DNA of 64,000 nucleotides from Stenotrophomonas maltophilia (GTDB lineage: Bacteria; Pseudomonadota; Gammaproteobacteria; Xanthomonadales; Xanthomonadaceae): the NCBI RefSeq assembly GCF_002205165.1, contig NZ_NIVS01000014.1, positions 1-64,000 on the forward strand, written 5' to 3'. This document shows, one piece after another, positions 35,836-44,516 of the stretch (positions are counted from its first letter, which is position 1; each line of letters opens with the position of its first letter). The notes beneath the pieces are model-generated. The model saw only the letters and a list, made by a program, of their open reading frames with translations, did not search any database and was not told where the DNA came from. A program made the position numbers and the translations under genes.

Positions 35836-38800
35836 GCCGGCTCCTGTGCGGTGTCATGGCCGGTATCGGCCATCGACGTCTTGAGATGGCGCCCGCGCTC
35901 GCGGTAGTAGGCATCGCCGCGACGGTCGAGCAGGTCGTACACCACCGGGATCACTACCAGGGTCAGCAGGGTGGAGACCAGCAGGCCACCGATCACGGTG
36001 ATCGCCATCGGCGCGCGCACTTCGGCGCCCTCGCCCATCGCCACCGCGAGTGGCAGGAAGCCGAACAGCGTGCACAGCGTGGTCATGATGATCGGCCGCA
36101 GGCGCGAGCGTGCACCTTCCACCAGCGCCTCGCGCTTGGGCACGCCCGCCTCGCGCAGCTGGTTGACCTTGTCGATCAGGATGATCGCGTTCTTGGTCAC
36201 CAGGCCCACCAGCAGGATCAGGCCGATGAACACCACCACCGAGATCGGCTTGCCGGTCAGCATCAGGGCCAGGATCGCACCAACCAGCGCCAGCGGAATG
36301 GTGAACAGGATGACGAACGGGTGCAGCAGCGATTCGAACTGCGAGGCCATCACCAGGTACACCAGGAAGATCGCCAGGCCGAAGGCGAAGATCAGCGAGC
36401 GTGCCGAGTCGGCCAGCTCCTCACCCTGCCCGCCGATGTGCATGCCCACACCCGCGCCCAGCGGCTGCTTGGCGACCATGTCCTGCACTTCGCGCACGGC
36501 ACCGCCGAGGTCGATGTCGCGCAGGTTGGCCGAGACCACCGCCACGCGGGTCTGGTCGGCGCGATGGATCTCGCTGGGGCCGTTGGTGGCGACCACCTCG
36601 GCCACCGAATCCAGCGTCACCGGCCGGGTGCTGCCCGGATTGACGATCAGGCGGCGGATGCTGTCCACGCTGGCCCGGTCGCCTTCCTGCGCACGCACCA
36701 GCACGTCGATCTTGCGGTCACGGAAGCTGTAGCGCGTGGCCACGTCACCGCGCACCTTCTTGACCACCACATCGGCGATCTGCCGCGTGGTCAGGCCGAG
36801 CGCACCGGCGCGTTCCTGGTCGAAGCGGATCTGGATCTCCGGGAAGCCCTCTTCCACCGTGGATTTGACGTCGGCGTAATGCGGGTTGTTGCGCAGCATC
36901 GCGGCCAGTGCCTTGCCGGCGGTTTCCAGCGTGGCCATGTCCTGGCCGCGCAGCTCCACTTCCAGTGGGGTGGAGAAGCTGAAGAGCGCCGGGCGGGCGA
37001 AGTCGACCTGCACGCCGGGGTGCTGCTGCATCGATTCGCGCAGGCGCTCGGTGATCGCCGCTTCGGTGCGCGCGTTGCCGCCCCCGGCCATCACCACGGT
37101 CAGCTTGCCGATGTTCTCGCCACTCTCGGTCGGGCTGGCATCCAGCCGGGTGCCGCTGCCACTGACGCCGTACAGCGAGGCGATGCTGTCATCCTTGGCA
37201 TGGGCCAGCTGCATTTCACGGACCAGCGCATCGGTCTGCTTCAGCGGCGTGCCGGCCGGCAGCTTGGCGGTCATTTCGAAGCGGTCCTGGGCCAGCTGCG
37301 GGATCAGGTCCGCCCCCAGCATCGGCACCAGCGCCATCGTGCCGACGAAGGCCAGCGCGGCCAGGCCCAGCACCTTGCCCGGGTGGTGCAGCGCGCCCGG
37401 CAGCAGCTTGAGGTAACCGCGCTCGGCACCGGCGTAAGGCTTCATCGCCACATCGCTGGCCTTGCGCATCACCGGCCCGACCACGGCCACCAGGCCGCGC
37501 CAGACGCGGATCACCGACCAGGCAATCCCGAAGCAGATCCAGCGCACCAGGGTGCCCACGCCGCGACGGCTGCCGGCGACCGGCTTCAGCCAGCGGCTGT
37601 CCGGCTGCCACGGCTGATGCGCGGGTTCTTCGGGGAAGGCCAGCGGCGGGCGGCCCTTGAGCGAGCTCAGCATCGGGATCAGGGTCATCGAGACCAGCAG
37701 CGAGATCGCAATCGCGATCGCCACGGTCAGCGCCTGGTCGCGGAACAGCTGGCCGGCGATGCCATCGACGAACACCAGCGGCAGGAACACCGCAATGGTG
37801 GTCAGGGTCGAGGCGACCACGGCCATGCTCACTTCGCGGGTGCCGGCGATGGCCGCCTGCAGGATGCTCAGGCCGCGCTCGCGCGCCTTGGCGATGCTCT
37901 CCAGCACCACGATCGAGTCATCCACCACCAGGCCGGTGGCCAGCGCCAGACCACCCAGCGACATCACGTTCAAGCTCAGGCCAAGCTGGCCCATGAAGAA
38001 GAACGTGGTGATGATCGAGACCGGCAGCGACAGGCTGATCACGAACGTGCTCCAGCCATCGCGCAGGAACAGGAAGATGATCAGGATGGCGAGGATGCCG
38101 CCGATCACCGCGTCCTTCTTGACGTCGCTGATGGCGTGTTCGATGAAGCGCGACTGGTCTTCGATCGTGGTCAGCTCGGCATCGCCGGGCACCTGGCCCT
38201 TGATCTGCTCCAGGCGCGCACGCAGCGCTTCAGCGGTCGAGACCGTGTTGGCATCGCCCTCCTTGTAGATCGCCAGCTCGACCGCTTCCTTGCCGCCCAG
38301 GCGGATGATCGCTTCGCGTTCCTTGTAGCCCTGGCGCACGGTGGCGACATCCTTGAGCCGCACCGGCACGCCGTTGGCGATGTTGGTGGAACTGCTGCTG
38401 GACGCGCTCTGTGCCGCCGAGGCCGCAGCGACCGCAGCATCCGAGCCAGTCGAGGCAGCGATCGCGAACATCTGCTGCATCGCTGCATCGGCGGCACTGC
38501 CGTTGCTGCTCTGCGTGGTCACCAGCAGGTTGCGGATGTCCTCCAGATCGGCGAACTGGTTGACCGTGCGCACCAGGTAGCGCTGCGAACCTTCCTCCAG
38601 GCGGCCGCCGGAGATGTTGATGTTCTCTTCCTTGAGCCGCTTGATGACGTTGTCGATCGGCAGGTTGAGCTGGGCCAGCTTCTGCTGGTCGATGTCGACC
38701 TGGATCTCATCCTCCAGACCGCCGCCGACCTTCACTGCGGCCACACCGGTAACCGGCTCCAGCTTCTTCTTCAGGTCTTCATCGGCATAGCGGCGCAGCT

Positions 38801-39341
38801 CGGTGAGCTGGCGCACGGCCTCGGCATCGCTGGATGGATCGGTTTTGGCCGAGATCACCAGGCGCATGATCGGTTCGGTGGACGGATTGAAGCGCAACAG
38901 CACCGGAGATTTCGCCTCCAGCGGCAGGTTCAGCGCTTCCATCTTGTCGCGCACCTCCAGGCTGGCCTGGTCCATGTTGGTGCCCCAGGCGAACTCGAGC
39001 ACGACATCGCTCTGCCCGGTACGCGAGATCGATTTGAGCTTGCGCAGGTTCTTGACCACGCCGACGGCCTCTTCGACCGGCTCGGTGATCAGCGTTTCGA
39101 TTTCCGCCGGGGCCGCACCGGTGTACTCGGTGCGCACGGTCAGCGTCGGGTAGCTCAGGTCGGGCAGCAGGTTGACCTTGAGATTGCCCAGCGCGATGAA
39201 GCCGAACAGCATCAGCGTGACGGTGAACATCGCGATGGTGACGCGGCGGCGGGTGGCGAACTCCACCAGGCCGCCGCCGTGGGCACCGGGGCGATCGCCC
39301 TGGTGCGGATCGTTGCCGTGGTCGTTGCCGGCCGCTGTCAT
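35832..39341 (-). CDS. RND efflux transporter permease subunit, enlarged, first pump
   Basis: AcrB-superfamily pump of 1169 residues, about 130 longer than usual. The first 25 residues are rich in His, Asp and Gly (AGNDHGNDPHQGDRPGAHGG). An Ala/Ser-rich insertion lies at about residues 275-325 in the first porter region, and a second extra stretch (about 565-650, with hydrophobic parts) sits between the two transmembrane halves. TM4 has GLVVDDSIVVLES with both proton-relay aspartates. It overlaps the adaptor gene by ATGA at its start and the second pump by ATGA at its end, so all three are translationally coupled. Substrate unknown. Confidence 0.9.
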   Translation of the reverse strand: MTAAGNDHGNDPHQGDRPGAHGGGLVEFATRRRVTIAMFTVTLMLFGFIALGNLKVNLLPDLSYPTLTVRTEYTGAAPAEIETLITEPVEEAVGVVKNLRKLKSISRTGQSDVVLEFAWGTNMDQASLEVRDKMEALNLPLEAKSPVLLRFNPSTEPIMRLVISAKTDPSSDAEAVRQLTELRRYADEDLKKKLEPVTGVAAVKVGGGLEDEIQVDIDQQKLAQLNLPIDNVIKRLKEENINISGGRLEEGSQRYLVRTVNQFADLEDIRNLLVTTQSSNGSAADAAMQQMFAIAASTGSDAAVAAASAAQSASSSSSTNIANGVPVRLKDVATVRQGYKEREAIIRLGGKEAVELAIYKEGDANTVSTAEALRARLEQIKGQVPGDAELTTIEDQSRFIEHAISDVKKDAVIGGILAILIIFLFLRDGWSTFVISLSLPVSIITTFFFMGQLGLSLNVMSLGGLALATGLVVDDSIVVLESIAKARERGLSILQAAIAGTREVSMAVVASTLTTIAVFLPLVFVDGIAGQLFRDQALTVAIAIAISLLVSMTLIPMLSSLKGRPPLAFPEEPAHQPWQPDSRWLKPVAGSRRGVGTLVRWICFGIAWSVIRVWRGLVAVVGPVMRKASDVAMKPYAGAERGYLKLLPGALHHPGKVLGLAALAFVGTMALVPMLGADLIPQLAQDRFEMTAKLPAGTPLKQTDALVREMQLAHAKDDSIASLYGVSGSGTRLDASPTESGENIGKLTVVMAGGGNARTEAAITERLRESMQQHPGVQVDFARPALFSFSTPLEVELRGQDMATLETAGKALAAMLRNNPHYADVKSTVEEGFPEIQIRFDQERAGALGLTTRQIADVVVKKVRGDVATRYSFRDRKIDVLVRAQEGDRASVDSIRRLIVNPGSTRPVTLDSVAEVVATNGPSEIHRADQTRVAVVSANLRDIDLGGAVREVQDMVAKQPLGAGVGMHIGGQGEELADSARSLIFAFGLAIFLVYLVMASQFESLLHPFVILFTIPLALVGAILALMLTGKPISVVVFIGLILLVGLVTKNAIILIDKVNQLREAGVPKREALVEGARSRLRPIIMTTLCTLFGFLPLAVAMGEGAEVRAPMAITVIGGLLVSTLLTLVVIPVVYDLLDRRGDAYYRERGRHLKTSMADTGHDTAQEPA

Positions 39342-40483
39342 TGACGGCTCTCCGCCTTGGCCGGTGCCGGCTTGGCAGCGGCGGTGGCGGCCGGCTTGGC
39401 GCCGATCACCTGCACCGCAGTGCCATCGCGCAGCGCCACCTTGCCGGCGGTGACCACCTGATCACCGGCGGCCAAGCCTTCGCGGATTTCCACCCACGGG
39501 CCTTCGGCATAGCCGAGCTTGACCGGCACGCGCGCCGCCTTGCCATCGCGGACGCGGAATACCGCCGGCTCACCGTCATCGAGCAGCGCCAGGCGCGGCA
39601 CCACCAGCGCGTCGGCGCGCTGGTCGTAGTCGATGCGGATGCGGCCGAACATGCCCGGCTGCAGGCCTTCAGCATCTTCGCCGAAGCCGCTGACCACGCG
39701 GAAGGTGCCGCTGCCGGCATCGACCACCGGCGAGATGCGATCCACCGTGCCCGGGAAGGTCTTGCCCGGCAGCGCATCGGCGATCAGCGTCACCGGCTGG
39801 CCCGGGCGCAGCGTGGCCAGCTCGCGCTCGGGCACGTTGAGCGTGGCTTCCAGGCGTGAGTTGTCGACGATGCGGAAGATCGGTGTGTTGATCTGCACGA
39901 AGTTGCCGGTCTTGATCGAGCGCGAGGCGATCACGCCCGAGATCGGCGCGATCACCGTGGTGTAGGACAGTTCCAGCGTGGCCAGCCGGTACTGCGCGCG
40001 GGCATTGTCGAGGTCGTACTTGATCTGATCGACATCGGCGGCGCTGACCATCTGCTGGCCGACCAGCTTGTGGGCCCGCTGGTAATTGTTTTCCAGCTTG
40101 CGCATCTGCGCTTCGCTCTGGGCAACAGCCAGGCGCGCACGGTCCGGATCCAGCCGCACCAGCGGCTGCCCGGCACGTACCTGCTGCCCTTCTTCGACCA
40201 GAACGACCAGTGCGACGCCGGAGGTCTTGGCGACCACCTGCGACTCGCCCCGCGGCTCCAGTGCGGCCGTGCCGGTGTAGCTGGCCGCGACGGCGCGGCG
40301 GCTGGCGGCGACCGCTTCGACCGGTACCGCATCGACCTTCTTTTCGGCCTTGCCGTCCTTTTCAGCGGCGTTGGCTTCGGCGGGACCGGCGCCACCGCAG
40401 CCGCTCAGCAGCAGGGTGGAAGTGATCAGCAACGCGGCGGCACAGCGTCCGGTGCGGCCGAGCAGGAAAGAATGTCGCGACAT
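39338..40483 (-). CDS. RND efflux periplasmic adaptor (membrane fusion protein), lipoprotein
   Basis: Links the pump to an outer-membrane channel. The N-terminus is a lipoprotein signal with lipobox LLSGC at about residue 29. Next come an Ala/Lys-rich linker, the lipoyl/barrel-sandwich halves (EPRGESQVVAKTSGVA and APISGVIASRSIKTG), an alpha-hairpin with QSEAQMRKLENNYQRAHKL, and the beta-barrel domain. The C-terminus is an Ala/Lys/Pro-rich tail. No outer-membrane factor gene is adjacent, so a TolC-type channel encoded elsewhere must be used. The gene leads the operon; the 204-base gap to the divergent cytochrome gene should hold both promoters. Confidence 0.92.
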   Translation of the reverse strand: MSRHSFLLGRTGRCAAALLITSTLLLSGCGGAGPAEANAAEKDGKAEKKVDAVPVEAVAASRRAVAASYTGTAALEPRGESQVVAKTSGVALVVLVEEGQQVRAGQPLVRLDPDRARLAVAQSEAQMRKLENNYQRAHKLVGQQMVSAADVDQIKYDLDNARAQYRLATLELSYTTVIAPISGVIASRSIKTGNFVQINTPIFRIVDNSRLEATLNVPERELATLRPGQPVTLIADALPGKTFPGTVDRISPVVDAGSGTFRVVSGFGEDAEGLQPGMFGRIRIDYDQRADALVVPRLALLDDGEPAVFRVRDGKAARVPVKLGYAEGPWVEIREGLAAGDQVVTAGKVALRDGTAVQVIGAKPAATAAAKPAPAKAESRQ

Positions 40484-40598
40484 CGTCGTGTCCCTAAGGA
40501 TGCGTGGGCAGGTGTGGTAGCAAAGTAATGCACCACGTCACGACCACACCATATCCCAAAGGTCATGGTGACCTGCGGCGATGGCTTCCCCGGCCCGG

Positions 40599-40628
40599 TT
40601 TCAGCTAGATGAAATGGCAGGCTATACT
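40599..40628 (+). promoter_or_regulatory. Putative sigma-70 promoter of the cytochrome c pair
   Basis: A near-consensus -10 box TATACT at 40623-40628 with a weak -35 (TTTCAG) 18 bases upstream. It lies about 60 bases before the first cytochrome start. Confidence 0.5.
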
Positions 40629-40687
40629 CGGCCCAGTTCCGTACCCCACGCCGGAACGACCAGACCCGTTTATCGGAAAAGGACATC

Positions 40688-41080
40688 ATGCGCCCGCAGC
40701 CGCTCGCCGCTTGTCTCGTTCTGGCCGTCCTCCTGCCCCTCGGGGCCGCCGCACAGGCCGCAACACCCGCTCCTGCTGTACCCGCCACCCCCGCTCCGGC
40801 CGCCACCGCGCCGGCGCCTGCTGCCGTCACCGGCCGGTTCGACAATGGCCGGGTCCTGGCCTATACGTGCCAGGGGTGTCACGGCATCACCGGGTACAAG
40901 AACGCCTACCCCAGCTACAAAGTGCCCAAGATCGGCGGGCAGACCCGTGAGTACCTCAGCCAGGCGCTGACCGAGTACCGCCACGGCAAGCGCAAGCATC
41001 CCACGATGCAGGCGCAGTCGATGAGTTTCAGCGAACAGGAGATCGCCGATCTCGCTGTTTACCTGTCCACCGTCAAATAA
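40688..41080 (+). CDS. Periplasmic monohaem cytochrome c (half cytochrome c4-like)
   Basis: Electron carrier of the periplasm. A signal peptide covers residues 1-24 (LAACLVLAVLLPLGAAAQAA), followed by a Pro/Ala-rich linker. The haem site CQGCH is near residue 61, the c4-type segment VPKIGGQTREYLSQAL follows, and HPTM supplies a likely axial Met. The end (SEQEIADLAVYLSTV) is the usual c-type last helix. The next gene encodes a similar protein eight bases away. The electron donor and acceptor are not evident. Confidence 0.88.
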   Translation: MRPQPLAACLVLAVLLPLGAAAQAATPAPAVPATPAPAATAPAPAAVTGRFDNGRVLAYTCQGCHGITGYKNAYPSYKVPKIGGQTREYLSQALTEYRHGKRKHPTMQAQSMSFSEQEIADLAVYLSTVK

Positions 41081-41088
41081 GCGCGCTC

Positions 41089-41550
41089 ATGTCGAAAGCC
41101 ACGCCATTCCAGCGTTACGCCATCGCCCTGTCCGTTGCCCTGCTGATGACTGCGTGTTCGCAGTCACAGGTGGAGAACAGCGCAGATTCCGCCGCCGATC
41201 CGGGCCACGCCAGTGGTGAACACGGGTCCGGCTCCTCCGCCGGCCTGCCGGCCGGTCGCATCGCCGCCGGTGAGGCGCGTGCCCAGGTCAAGGGCAAAGC
41301 CACCGGCCAGAGCTGCATCGACTGCCATGGGGCGGACGGCAACAAGCCGATCGACCCGACCTACCCGAAACTGGGTGGGCAGTACGGGGATTACCTGGCG
41401 CACAGCCTGCAGGCCTACCGCGCGGGGGATCGCCAGCACGCGCTGATGACCCCGCAGGCGACCGACCTGAGCGATCAGGACATCGCCGATCTGGCCGCGT
41501 ATTTCGGCTCACGGCCAACCCAGCTGCGGGATCTGCACGGCCTGAAATGA
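41089..41550 (+). CDS. Monohaem cytochrome c lipoprotein (half cytochrome c4-like)
   Basis: The second cytochrome of the pair, 153 residues, membrane-anchored: the signal ends in a lipobox, LMTACS, at about residue 23. The haem motif CIDCH lies near residue 76, followed by YPKLGGQYGDYLAHSLQAYR and an axial Met in HALM. LSDQDIADLAAYFGS closes the fold. Both cytochromes resemble one half of dihaem cytochrome c4. They are separated by eight bases, so they are surely co-transcribed. Confidence 0.88.
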   Translation: MSKATPFQRYAIALSVALLMTACSQSQVENSADSAADPGHASGEHGSGSSAGLPAGRIAAGEARAQVKGKATGQSCIDCHGADGNKPIDPTYPKLGGQYGDYLAHSLQAYRAGDRQHALMTPQATDLSDQDIADLAAYFGSRPTQLRDLHGLK

Positions 41551-41555
41551 CGACG

Positions 41556-41582
41556 GTAGAGCCGACCAACGGTCGGCTCTAC
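41556..41582. repeat. SMAG-type REP element, full palindrome
   Basis: GTAG and CTAC at the two ends of a 12-bp palindrome (core AGCCGACC / GGTCGGCT, 3-base loop), between the convergent cytochrome and uup genes. Its head-and-tail symmetry means it can be read in either orientation. Confidence 0.85.
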
Positions 41583-41595
41583 ATCGATCGCCGGA

Positions 41596-43479
41596 TCAGG
41601 CGTCCAGCTCTTCCCAGCGCGCGTACGCGGCGTCCAGCTCGGCCTGCACCTTGGCGAGCTTCGCATTGTGCGCGGCCATGTCGGGCGCGCTGCGCTGATA
41701 GAACGCCGGGTCGTTCATCGCGGCGGTGAGGCCTTCGACGTCTTTCTCCAGCGTTTCGATCTTCAGCGGCAGCTGTTCCAGCTCACGCGCATCCTTGTAG
41801 CTCAGCTTGCGCTTGGGCTCGGCTGGCGTGGCCGCGGTAGCCGCCGCCGCGACAGGCTTGGCTGCCACCACCGGTGCGGCCGCGGCCGCGGCGGCCACGC
41901 GTGCGGCGTGGCGCTGCCAGTCGGTATAGCCGCCCACGTACTCGCCGACCACGCCATCGCCTTCCATCACCATCGTGGAGGTCACCACGTTGTCCAGAAA
42001 GTCACGGTCATGGCTGACCAGCAGCAGCGTGCCCGTGTAATCGCTCAGCAGCTCTTCGAGCAGCTCAAGCGTTTCCACGTCCAGATCGTTGGTCGGTTCA
42101 TCCATCACCAGCAGGTTGGACGGCTGCGCGAACAGCTTGGCCAGCAGCAGCCGGTTGCGCTCACCACCGGACAGGCGGGTGATCGGCGCGCGGGCGCGCT
42201 CGGGCGAGAACAGGAAGTCCTGCAGGTAGGCATGCACGTGCTTGCGCTTGCCGTTGAACTCGATGAAATCGCGGCCCTCGGCTACGTTCTCGATGGCGGT
42301 CCAGTCTTCGCGCAGGACCGCACGGTACTGATCGAAATACGCGATCTGCAGGTTGGTACCGGCGCGCACTTCGCCGCTCTGCGGCTGCAGGTCGCCCAGC
42401 AGCAGCTTGAGCAGCGTGGTCTTGCCGCTACCGTTCGGCCCGATCAGGCCGATACGGTCGCCGCGCAGGATCACGGTGCTGAAATCCTTGACCATCACGC
42501 GCTCGCCGAAGGCGAACGAGATGTCCTTGACGTCGATGACCTTCTTGCCGGAGTTTTCCGCCTGCGCGGCTTCCATGCGCACGTTGCCGCCGAGTTCGCG
42601 GCGCTGCGAACGATCGTTGCGCATCGCCTTGAGGCGGCGCACACGGCCTTCATCGCGGGTGCGGCGGGCCTTGATGCCCTGGCGGATCCAGATTTCTTCC
42701 TGCGCCAGCAGTTTGTCGAAGCGCGCGTTTTCCTGGGCCTGCGCGTTCATGCGCTCTTCGCGGCGGCGCTCGTAGTTGGCCCAGTCGCCCGGCCAGCTGG
42801 TGACCTGGCCGCGGTCGATCTCGACGATGCGGGTGGCCAGTGCACGCAGGAAGCGACGGTCATGGGTGACGAACACCACGCTGCCGTTCCAGTTCTTGAG
42901 GAACATTTCGAGCCAGTCGATGGCTTCGATGTCCAGGTGGTTGGTCGGTTCGTCGAGCAGCAGCAGATCCGGCGAGGACACCAGCGCGCGGCCGAGCAGC
43001 ACGCGGCGCTTCATGCCGCCGGACAGGCGCGCGAATTCGGCATCGCCATCCAGGTCGAGCTTGGTCAGGGTTTCGCTGACGCGCTGATCCAGGCCCCAGC
43101 CGTTGGCGGCATCGATCTTGGCCTGCACGGCCGAGAGCGCATCGCCATCAAAATCCTCGGCCATGCTCAGGTGATGGAACTCGGCCAGCCACTGGCCCAG
43201 TTCGCCCAGGCCATCGGCGACCACGTCGAAGACGCTGCCGGCGGCACCGTGCGGCACCTCCTGTTCCAGGCGGGTGATGCGCACCCCCTGCTGCACGCGG
43301 ACTTCGCCGTCATCGGGCTTGTGATCGCCGGACAGCAGTTTGAGCAGGGTCGATTTGCCGGCGCCGTTGCGCCCGATCAGGGCGATACGCTCGCCCGGCT
43401 CGATCGACAGTTCGGCTTTTTCCAGCAACAGGGGGCCGCCGACGCTGAAGTCGACGTTTTGCAGAGTAATCAGAGGCAT
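41596..43479 (-). CDS. uup: ABC-F ATPase, Uup type
   Basis: Soluble ABC-F protein acting on ribosomes and DNA-branch stability rather than transport. It has two ATP-binding cassettes: Walker A GRNGAGKST near residue 37, signature LSGGMKRRVLLGRAL; second Walker A GPNGSGKTT near residue 345, signature LSGGERNRLLLAKL. Walker B is LLLDEPTNHLD and VMDEPTNDLD. After an Ala-rich linker there is a Uup-type C-terminal coiled coil (about residues 560-627), which distinguishes it from EttA and YheS. Length 627. Confidence 0.9.
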   Translation of the reverse strand: MPLITLQNVDFSVGGPLLLEKAELSIEPGERIALIGRNGAGKSTLLKLLSGDHKPDDGEVRVQQGVRITRLEQEVPHGAAGSVFDVVADGLGELGQWLAEFHHLSMAEDFDGDALSAVQAKIDAANGWGLDQRVSETLTKLDLDGDAEFARLSGGMKRRVLLGRALVSSPDLLLLDEPTNHLDIEAIDWLEMFLKNWNGSVVFVTHDRRFLRALATRIVEIDRGQVTSWPGDWANYERRREERMNAQAQENARFDKLLAQEEIWIRQGIKARRTRDEGRVRRLKAMRNDRSQRRELGGNVRMEAAQAENSGKKVIDVKDISFAFGERVMVKDFSTVILRGDRIGLIGPNGSGKTTLLKLLLGDLQPQSGEVRAGTNLQIAYFDQYRAVLREDWTAIENVAEGRDFIEFNGKRKHVHAYLQDFLFSPERARAPITRLSGGERNRLLLAKLFAQPSNLLVMDEPTNDLDVETLELLEELLSDYTGTLLLVSHDRDFLDNVVTSTMVMEGDGVVGEYVGGYTDWQRHAARVAAAAAAAPVVAAKPVAAAATAATPAEPKRKLSYKDARELEQLPLKIETLEKDVEGLTAAMNDPAFYQRSAPDMAAHNAKLAKVQAELDAAYARWEELDA

Positions 43480-43515
43480 CCGACCATTGTACGGTCTGGC
43501 GGTGCGCGGCGTCGC

Positions 43516-44421
43516 TTACTGCTGACCGAACGCGCCCGCAGGCAGCCCCAGCAGCGCCCCCAGCGCCGGGGGCACCCGCTTGCCCGGATGGCGTACCACC
43601 CACAGCTGGCGCGACAGCGGCGGCAGCGGCGTCTCCACCACGCTCACGCTGCCCAGCGCGAGCAGATCGGCCACCGCATGCCGCGACAGGCAGGCCAGGC
43701 CCAGCCCGGCCGCCGCGGCCTGTTTGATCGCCTCGGTGCTGCCCAGCTGCATGGCGCGGGCAAAGTGATGCAGGTGCGGCAGCAGCGCCTGCTCGACCGC
43801 CTCGCGGGTGCCCGAGCCCGGCTCGCGCAGCAGCCAGCGCGCCTGCGCCAGCGCCGCGATGTCCATGCGAGAGGGCGTCGTTTCCCGTGCGCCGACGATG
43901 ACCAGGTCATCGTGCTGCCACGGCAGCACCTGCAGGCCACTTTCGTGGCAGGGCCCTTCAATCAGGCCCAGATCCACCTCCAGGCGCTGGACCGCCGCGA
44001 CGACGTCGGCGCTGTTGCCGATCCGCAGGTCCACCTGGGCCTGGGGGTTGACGGCCAGCAGCGTGGCGACGCGGGACGGCAGCAGATAGTTGCCGATCGT
44101 GGTGCTGGCCCCGAGCCGCAGCAGCAGGGGCTGCGCACCGGGCGCGGGTTGCCCGACCCCGGCCAGCCGCTCCAGATCGACGGCGGCGACCAGCAGCGCG
44201 CGGGCGGGGTCCAGCAGCGCCCGTCCCTGCGGGTTGAGTACCAGGCGGCGCCCGATGCGGTCGAACAGCGGACTGGCCAGCTGGCTTTCCAGTTCATTGA
44301 GCGCCGCGCTGGTGGCCGACTGCGACAACGCCAGCTGCGCCCCCGCCGCGGCGGTGGTGCCGGCGTCGGCGACCGCCACGAAAACCTGCCATTGGCGGAG
44401 GGTGAGGTGCATGCCGCTCAT
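43516..44421 (-). CDS. LysR-family regulator (YeiE-like position)
   Basis: Transcription factor with an N-terminal winged helix (LTLRQWQVFVAVADAGTTAA, then LALSQSATSAALNELE) and a C-terminal substrate-binding domain. Length 301. It is divergent from the YeiH-type gene with 95 bases between, the same arrangement as E. coli yeiE/yeiH, so it probably regulates that gene. TGAAC/GTTCA half-sites in the gap could be its operator. I kept the first ATG (MSGMHLTLRQ); the second, three codons in, is also possible. Confidence 0.88.
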   Translation of the reverse strand: MSGMHLTLRQWQVFVAVADAGTTAAAGAQLALSQSATSAALNELESQLASPLFDRIGRRLVLNPQGRALLDPARALLVAAVDLERLAGVGQPAPGAQPLLLRLGASTTIGNYLLPSRVATLLAVNPQAQVDLRIGNSADVVAAVQRLEVDLGLIEGPCHESGLQVLPWQHDDLVIVGARETTPSRMDIAALAQARWLLREPGSGTREAVEQALLPHLHHFARAMQLGSTEAIKQAAAAGLGLACLSRHAVADLLALGSVSVVETPLPPLSRQLWVVRHPGKRVPPALGALLGLPAGAFGQQ

Positions 44422-44516
44422 TAACGCACTGAACAGGTTGAAATGACATGAACAATGCGTTTTACAGGTTCATCAGCGGCGCGCAGGCTATCGCTGTGAT
44501 CTGACTGGAGATACCC

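Noticed and set aside
33085-39344. Two plus-strand open frames of 940 and 1162 codons opposite the RND pumps
   Set aside because: Both follow the pump genes codon for codon on the opposite strand and show low-complexity His/Gln/Arg-rich translations.
32740-40483. Naming the RND operon as a known Sme system
   Set aside because: The one-adaptor two-pump order resembles SmeIJK or MdtABC, but the enlarged first pump does not match what I remember, and no search could be run.
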